Below, piece by piece: positions 59,352 to 64,000 of a stretch of DNA of 64,000 nucleotides. The position numbers and the translations under genes were made by a program. Origin of the DNA: an uncultured Clostridia bacterium. GTDB lineage: Bacteria > Bacillota > Clostridia > Monoglobales > Monoglobaceae. Under the pieces are notes generated by a model. It did no database searches and was not told the origin of the DNA. It saw only the letters and a program-made list of their open reading frames with translations. How positions within the stretch are numbered: position 1 is the first letter of the stretch; the number at the start of each line of letters is the position of its first letter. Location of the stretch: positions 1-64,000 of the forward strand of contig CAJTWN010000004.1 in NCBI GenBank assembly GCA_910580105.1, in the 5' to 3' direction.

Positions 59352-60101
59352 ATGAATAAGTTTGATATAAAACATATGGAATTATATTATGGAAATTTTC
59401 ATGCACTGAAGGGGATTGATATGGAGATCAGCGAGAATAAAATTACAGCGCTGATCGGCCCTTCCGGATGTGGGAAATCTACATTTATAAAAAGTCTTAA
59501 CCGGATGAATGATTTGGTTGAAGGCTGCCGGATTACAGGGGATATTCTCCTGGATGGAATTGATATTTATAAAGACATGGACCCCGACCATCTGCGGCAT
59601 CGGGTGGGGATGGTGTTTCAGAAGCCGAATCCCTTTCCAATGAGTATTTATGACAACATAGCTTTTGGTCCGCGCACCCATGGAATCCGCTCCAAAGCAA
59701 AATTAGACGAAATTATCGAGCAGTCCCTGCGCAGTGCTGCCATTTGGGACGAACTAAAAGACCGGCTGAAAAAAAGTGCGCTGGGCCTTTCCGGCGGTCA
59801 GCAGCAGCGGCTTTGTATTGCCCGGGCGCTGGCAGTGGAGCCGGAGGTGCTTTTGATGGACGAACCTACCTCGGCGCTGGATCCGATTTCGACTTCGAAG
59901 ATAGAAGAACTTGCACTTGTGCTCAAAAAGAAGTATACTATTGTTATGGTGACCCATAATATGCAGCAGGCGGCGCGTATTTCTGATAAGACGGCATTCT
60001 TTTTGCATGGTGAAGTGATTGAGTACGAGGAAACCGGCCAACTGTTTTCTATGCCGAAGGATAAGCGTTGTGAAGATTATATCACAGGTAGATTTGGATA
60101 A
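59352..60101 (+). CDS. pstB: Phosphate ABC transporter ATP-binding protein
   Basis: 249 residues. Walker A GPSGCGKSTFIKSLNRMNDL near 33-52, signature LSGGQQQRLCIARALAVEPE near 145-164, Walker B LLMDEPTSALDPIST near 166-180. MVFQKPNPFPMSIYDNIAFG near 88-107 is the PstB hallmark. ATG at 59352 after TGGAGG. Four bases after pstA in the operon. Confidence 0.97.
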   Translation: MNKFDIKHMELYYGNFHALKGIDMEISENKITALIGPSGCGKSTFIKSLNRMNDLVEGCRITGDILLDGIDIYKDMDPDHLRHRVGMVFQKPNPFPMSIYDNIAFGPRTHGIRSKAKLDEIIEQSLRSAAIWDELKDRLKKSALGLSGGQQQRLCIARALAVEPEVLLMDEPTSALDPISTSKIEELALVLKKKYTIVMVTHNMQQAARISDKTAFFLHGEVIEYEETGQLFSMPKDKRCEDYITGRFG

Positions 60102-60118
60102 GGAAAAAGGAGCAGATT

Positions 60119-60808
60119 ATGAGAAACAGATTTGAACGTCAATTAAAAAAATTGCAGGACGCATTGATAGAGATGGGGGCGCTTACAGAAGAAGCCATTG
60201 ACAATGCGGCTGCAGCCATCATCAGTGAGGAAGAAGAACGGGCGGAAAATGCAATTGCCTTTGACAGTGAAGTGGATCAAAAGGAGAAGGAAATAGAGAA
60301 AATTTGTCTGGAACTTCTGCTCCGTCAACAGCCGGTGGCGCGGGATCTGCGCCTGATTTCTGCGGCGCTTAAGATGATTACGGACATGGAACGTATTGGG
60401 GATCAGGCGGCAGACATTGCAGAAATTGCCCTTTTAAAAAATGCGCAGAAGGTAATTTGCGCCCGTGAAGATGTTGCAAAAATGGCAAAAGAAGCAATTA
60501 CAATGGTCAATGGTTGTGTAGATGCCTTTGTCAAGTCCGACCTCGTTCTGGCAAATCAGGTAATTGCCATGGATGACGTGGTTGATAACATGTTTAATAC
60601 GGTACGGGAAGATTTGATTTCTGAGATTAAAAGCGGAAAAACAGAAAGCCATGCAATATTAGATATGCTGATGGTAGCGAAATACCTGGAGCGTATTGGT
60701 GATCATGCAACCAATATTGCGGAATGGGTTGTATTTTCAATTACCGGACGGCACCCTGGTGATAAGGAAGGAGAAGATCTTGATGGAGGAGAAGGTCTTT
60801 TGCATTGA
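60119..60808 (+). CDS. phoU: Phosphate signalling protein PhoU
   Basis: 229 residues, two PhoU helical repeats. MEKEIEKICLELLLRQQPVA-like helices (here EKEIEKICLELLLRQQPVAR near 60-80 and DLRLISAALKMITDMERIGD following) carry the E-x3-D metal signature, repeated in the second half (ILDMLMVAKYLERIGDHATN). It links the Pst transporter to PhoR activity. It overlaps the response regulator gene by 26 bp, so they are tightly coupled. Confidence 0.95.
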   Translation: MRNRFERQLKKLQDALIEMGALTEEAIDNAAAAIISEEEERAENAIAFDSEVDQKEKEIEKICLELLLRQQPVARDLRLISAALKMITDMERIGDQAADIAEIALLKNAQKVICAREDVAKMAKEAITMVNGCVDAFVKSDLVLANQVIAMDDVVDNMFNTVREDLISEIKSGKTESHAILDMLMVAKYLERIGDHATNIAEWVVFSITGRHPGDKEGEDLDGGEGLLH

Positions 60809-61469
60809 AGATGATGAAAATATACGGGAGTTAATTTGTTATGCTTTGCAGTCAGCCGGTTATTCGGCGACAGGTTATCCCGATGGTTACAGCTTTTTTG
60901 AAGGGGTAGAGCGTGGAGAGGCGCCTGCCCTTGTTTTGCTTGACATTATGCTTCCGGAGATGGATGGCATGGAGATTTTAGAGCGTATTCGAAAGAATGC
61001 ACGTCTTAAAAAAGTTCCGGTCATTATGCTTACCGCCAAGTCTGCCGAAATGGACAAGGTGAAGGGGCTGAACTTGGGGGCAGATGATTATATGACCAAG
61101 CCTTTTGGGGTAATGGAACTGATTGCACGGGTAAAGGCCGTTTTGCGGAGAAGAGAAACCAAAGAAGAAATGCTGACCTGCGGCAATCTTGTCTTAAATC
61201 CCATGCGTAGGACGGTTACCGCCAATGGAGAAAATGTGGTTCTGACCTATAAAGAATTTGAAGTTTTGTGGTATCTGATGCGAAATAAAAATATTGCACT
61301 CAGCCGGGAACAGCTGACGGAAACCGTATGGGGTTATGACTTTGACGGGGATACCCGGACGGTGGATGTACATATCCGAACCCTGCGGCATAAATTGGGT
61401 ATTTGCGGCAGTATGATAGAGACGATCCGGCATGTTGGGTATCGAATAACAGAACAGGCAAATGAATGA
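60783..61469 (+). CDS. phoB: Phosphate-regulon response regulator, OmpR/PhoB type
   Basis: 228 residues. Receiver domain with phospho-accepting Asp at 54 (ALVLLDIMLPEMDGMEILER) and the Lys switch in GADDYMTKPFG near 105; then the winged-helix output domain (GNLVLNPMRRTVTANGEN, LSREQLTETVWGYDFDGDTR, VDVHIRTLRHKLG). The ATG at 60783 is preceded by GGAGAAG; an in-frame start at 60696 lies inside phoU. It probably binds the PhoP-like boxes before pstS. Confidence 0.95.
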   Translation: MEEKVFCIEDDENIRELICYALQSAGYSATGYPDGYSFFEGVERGEAPALVLLDIMLPEMDGMEILERIRKNARLKKVPVIMLTAKSAEMDKVKGLNLGADDYMTKPFGVMELIARVKAVLRRRETKEEMLTCGNLVLNPMRRTVTANGENVVLTYKEFEVLWYLMRNKNIALSREQLTETVWGYDFDGDTRTVDVHIRTLRHKLGICGSMIETIRHVGYRITEQANE

Positions 61470-61483
61470 CAGGCGGTGAATAG

Positions 61484-63154
61484 ATGATGGTGCGGAAAAT
61501 TTTTCGATATATGACATTAATATCCTTTTTGTGTCTGATTTTATCTTTGGGCATTTCATTGGGAGTATTTAATGCCTATTATGGCGAGCGGCTCCGGGAA
61601 GAAATGGGAATGGAAGCAAGCTTAATCGCCGCCGCATTGCAGGATACAGAGGATCCGCTTTCATATCTCCGTCAGGCAGATAAAGCTGGTCCGGAAAAGC
61701 GGTTGACCCTGATTGATGCCAATGGCCAGGTTATATATGATAACCATGCGGATGCGGGCAGTTTAGAAAATCATCAGGAGCGGCCCGAAGTGATGGAGGC
61801 GAAAGAAAACGGATTTGGGATGTCGGATCGTCTGTCGGTCACCCAGGGGACGAGGGTGTATTATTATGCAGTGCGTCTGGAAGATGGGAAGATATTGCGT
61901 GTGGCAAGCCATTCGTATAGTGTGGCACAATTGGTAAAAAGAATGGCAATTCCGGTTGGATTGATGTTCCTGATAGTTTTCTTGCTGCTGATGTATCTTT
62001 CAGCAAAACTGACCCGGCATATTTTAAAACCCATTGAAGCATTGGACATTGACGCTACACCGAGAGAAGATGTGTATGACGAATTGCTTCCTTTTATAGA
62101 GAAAATCCGCGTTCAAAAAGAGGAGATTAAACGGCAGGAACGTAAAATGGGCCGGCAAAGAGACCAGCTTCAGGCGCTGACCCAGAATATGCAGGAAGGA
62201 ATGTTGATTTTAAATAATGCAACAGAGATATTATCTATTAATCCTTCTGCGGCGAAGATTTTTGATACAGATACATCCATTGTCGGAGAAAATCTTCTGC
62301 ATCTTACAAGGGAGATGCAGCTGTTAAAAGCCGGAAAAGAGGCTGTGGACGGTAATTATACGCAGCTGGAGATGACACATGACGGAAAGACCTATCGGGT
62401 ATTTTGCAGTCCGGCATACCGGGGTGAAAAAAAGGGTGCAATTTTGTTATTTTTAGATATTACTGAGTCCGTTTTGGCAGAGCAGATCCGGCGTGAATTT
62501 TCGGCCAACGTTTCCCATGAGCTCAAAACGCCCCTGACCAATATCCTGGGATATTCCCAGATGCTGGGGCACGGAATGGCAAAGCCGGAGGATGCCCAGC
62601 GTTTTGCACAAAAGATCGAAACGGAGACAGAACGGGTTGTGCGCCTGGTGGATGATATTATCAAGCAGTCCCAGCTGGATGAGCGCAGTTCCTTTGAGAA
62701 ACAGCCGATAGATATATTGTCTGCGGCACAAAAAGCGGTGGAGCGGCTGGAAGAAACGGCACGAAAGAACGAAATTTCCATCCAGGTTAATGGAATCTCC
62801 GCCTATGTTTTGGGGAATGCGTCTATGTTGGATGAACTGATCTATAACCTTACGGAAAATGCGATTAAGTATAATAAGCCTTCGGGATCAGTTGTTCTGC
62901 GGATTGAAGAAAACGAAGAAGAGGTTTGCCTTTTGGTTGAAGATACGGGGATTGGTATTCCGAAAGAAGAAATCAATCGGATCTATGAGCGGTTTTATCG
63001 GGTGGATAAGAGCCACTCCCGCCAAATTGGCGGAACCGGACTTGGTCTTTCCATCGTGAAACACATTGCTCGTCTGCACCAGGCTAGAATTGAAACGGAA
63101 AGTACCCTGGGGAAGGGGACGAAAATTTCGGTCTATTTTCCCAAACTGCATTGA
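61484..63154 (+). CDS. phoR: Phosphate-regulon sensor histidine kinase PhoR
   Basis: 556 residues. Two transmembrane helices (about 8-32 and 150-170) flank an extracytoplasmic domain. A short coiled linker, a PAS domain (about 230-330, NMQEGMLILNNATEIL) and then the DHp domain with the phospho-accepting His at 345 (FSANVSHELKTPLTNILGYS) follow. The ATP domain has LTENAIKYNKPSG near 455, VEDTGIGIPKEE near 486 and IGGTGLGLSIVKHIARLHQA near 516. It is paired with the response regulator 14 bp upstream. Two adjacent ATG codons start the gene. Confidence 0.94.
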   Translation: MMVRKIFRYMTLISFLCLILSLGISLGVFNAYYGERLREEMGMEASLIAAALQDTEDPLSYLRQADKAGPEKRLTLIDANGQVIYDNHADAGSLENHQERPEVMEAKENGFGMSDRLSVTQGTRVYYYAVRLEDGKILRVASHSYSVAQLVKRMAIPVGLMFLIVFLLLMYLSAKLTRHILKPIEALDIDATPREDVYDELLPFIEKIRVQKEEIKRQERKMGRQRDQLQALTQNMQEGMLILNNATEILSINPSAAKIFDTDTSIVGENLLHLTREMQLLKAGKEAVDGNYTQLEMTHDGKTYRVFCSPAYRGEKKGAILLFLDITESVLAEQIRREFSANVSHELKTPLTNILGYSQMLGHGMAKPEDAQRFAQKIETETERVVRLVDDIIKQSQLDERSSFEKQPIDILSAAQKAVERLEETARKNEISIQVNGISAYVLGNASMLDELIYNLTENAIKYNKPSGSVVLRIEENEEEVCLLVEDTGIGIPKEEINRIYERFYRVDKSHSRQIGGTGLGLSIVKHIARLHQARIETESTLGKGTKISVYFPKLH

Positions 63155-63179
63155 TTTTCCGTTGGGAATACGGTATAAT
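63151..63179 (+). promoter_or_regulatory. Promoter of the TetR gene
   Basis: TTGATT, 17 bases, TATAAT, overlapping the phoR stop and 22 bp before the start codon at 63201. Confidence 0.7.
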
Positions 63180-63200
63180 TATGATGGTTAAGGAGGGGCG

Positions 63201-63761
63201 ATGATGTCAAAGATTACACAAAATTTAATTATCGAAACCTTCCTGCGGCTTCTTGAAAAAAAGGATTTGCAGAAAATAACGATTAAGGAACTGGCTGCGC
63301 TTTGTGAAATCAACCGGAATACATTTTATTATCATTTCAAGGATTTGTATGACCTGTTGGAGACCGTGTTCCGTATACAGGCACAGGAAGTAAAAGAGGC
63401 GTGTATCAAGCATATGCCGTGGCAGGAAAATATGCTCCGTTCCATGTCCTTTGCTCTGGAGCATAAAGAGGCGCTTTATCATCTGTATGAGTCGCCCAGA
63501 AGGGATTTGCTTGAAAGCTATTTATACAATGTGATCGGCGAGGTGATGGAGCGATATATAATGGAGCAGGCAGAGGGAATGGAGATTGAAAACAAAGACC
63601 TGTTATTAATCGTGGATTTTTATAAATATGCGCTGGTGGGAATTTTGTTGGAATGGATCCGCGGCGGTATGCAGGATGACCCGCGCTGTATCCTGGAAAA
63701 GGTCGGTGTTTTGTTTGATGGCAGCATTGGGAAAGCCCTTCTCCGATTGAAAAAAAATTAA
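63201..63761 (+). CDS. TetR/AcrR-family regulator
   Basis: 186 residues. The N-terminal HTH is ITIKELAALCEINRNTFYYH followed by FKDLYDLLETVFR (about 25-57). The C-terminal part (60-186) is the helical ligand-binding and dimer domain, of the DhaS/TetR_C_33-like kind by layout. It is immediately upstream of, and co-oriented with, an MMPL transporter gene, a usual regulator-target pair. A palindrome GACACGTGTC lies before the transporter and could be its operator. Confidence 0.88.
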   Translation: MMSKITQNLIIETFLRLLEKKDLQKITIKELAALCEINRNTFYYHFKDLYDLLETVFRIQAQEVKEACIKHMPWQENMLRSMSFALEHKEALYHLYESPRRDLLESYLYNVIGEVMERYIMEQAEGMEIENKDLLLIVDFYKYALVGILLEWIRGGMQDDPRCILEKVGVLFDGSIGKALLRLKKN

Positions 63762-63776
63762 TACAATAGAAAAATC

Positions 63777-63833
63777 AGACAAAGTCTATCATATGCCTAA
63801 AATTTGGGCACACGATAGACTTTGTCTATTTTA
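63777..63833 (+). terminator. Hairpin terminator after the TetR gene
   Basis: AGACAAAGTCTATC and GATAGACTTTGTCT are perfect complements separated by 23 bases, followed by attttatt-like sequence. The arms also contain AGACAAAGTCT, itself a palindrome, so a regulator site is an alternative. Confidence 0.55.
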
Positions 63834-63835
63834 TG

Positions 63836-63857
63836 GACACGTGTCGCGTGATATAAT
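63836..63857 (+). promoter_or_regulatory. Candidate operator and -10 of the MMPL transporter gene
   Basis: GACACGTGTC (63836-63845) is a perfect 10-base palindrome and TATAAT lies at 63852-63857. The palindrome is placed where a repressor would block RNA polymerase; TetR binding is inferred only. Confidence 0.5.
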
Positions 63858-63889
63858 TTAACATTAGAAAAAGGATTGGAGGACTCTGC

Positions 63890-64000
63890 ATGGAAGAGAA
63901 AAACATCATGTATAAGATTGCGAAGTTTATTGTGGATAAGAGAAAAGCGATCTATCTGATTTTTGCAGTTGCATTGGTTTTATCTGCATTTTCCATCCCG
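63890..64000 (+). CDS. MMPL/RND-type transporter, N-terminal fragment (runs off the window)
   Basis: The ATG at 63890 lies seven bases after TTGGAGG. Only 37 codons are inside the window: a short charged start and the first transmembrane helix (KRKAIYLIFAVALVLSAFSI). Such a start, next to a TetR gene, is typical of large Clostridial MMPL exporters. The rest is outside the window, so the call is tentative. Confidence 0.7.
   Translation, partial: MEEKNIMYKIAKFIVDKRKAIYLIFAVALVLSAFSIP

Overview
The window looks like a chromosome segment of an anaerobic, spore-forming, gut-type Clostridia (Bacillota). Evidence for this is the Gram-positive ribosome binding sites (AGGAGG-like), frequent TTG/GTG starts, a Rex repressor, SpoVT with a SigG-like promoter, S-layer homology (SLH) domains, dockerin modules and a polyferredoxin-free anaerobe gene set. 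I cannot name the genus from sequence alone. No phage, integrase, CRISPR array or intact transposase is visible; the window is mainly core metabolism with some surface-protein islands.

Layout. 1-1042: a 5S rRNA gene with its terminator and four copies of a structured repeat. 1043-3349: a secreted GLUG/dockerin protein. 3643-14572 (minus): a CAP-domain protein, then a long branched-chain amino acid cluster ilvB-ilvH-ilvC-ilvD-cimA-leuC-leuD-leuB with no leuA. 14786-15962: a split chromate transporter pair. 15992-18992 (minus): amidohydrolase, ApbE and an M14 peptidase. 19340-22507: a small dockerin protein followed by a cohesin-like/SLH anchor protein, a plausible surface docking pair. 22508-23406: gene-free. 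23407-30960: ROK glucokinase, DUF421/DUF4363 membrane pair, aconitase-isocitrate dehydrogenase operon, an esterase and a membrane acyltransferase. 31333-38581: rex, a P-loop/Asp23-like protein, an Ogg1-type glycosylase, a zinc-ribbon protein, fructose-bisphosphate aldolase, an MBL hydrolase, a GHKL ATPase, a radical SAM protein and a DUF2156 protein. 39041-41650: a beta-helix/dockerin protein sharing its C-terminal module with the 1043-3349 protein. 42021-45638: spoVT, a polar amino acid ABC transporter and a 44-residue protein. 45985-50694: DUF1015, hom, thrB, lysC. 50952-56497: a small regulator, YfiH, a GyrI-like protein, a nucleotidyltransferase, a WYL regulator, YmdB and RlmB. 56741-63154: a complete pst-phoU-phoB-phoR operon preceded by PhoP-type boxes. 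63201-64000: a TetR regulator and the start of an MMPL transporter.

The most unusual observations are: (1) both solute-binding proteins in the window, the PstS-like one and the amino acid one, have their two halves in swapped order, i.e. they read as circular permutants with the break at the equivalent inter-lobe position; (2) an inverted pair of about 181-bp, nearly identical structured elements encloses a three-gene block, and two more divergent elements with the same hairpin plan occur elsewhere; (3) a strong internal ribosome binding site in lysC would make a separate beta subunit, as in Bacillus; (4) a cohesin-like SLH anchor lies next to a dockerin protein in a genome where other secreted proteins also carry dockerins; (5) a repeat with a conserved hairpin abuts the 5S gene. 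Functions are assigned from recognisable motifs only; no database search was possible.
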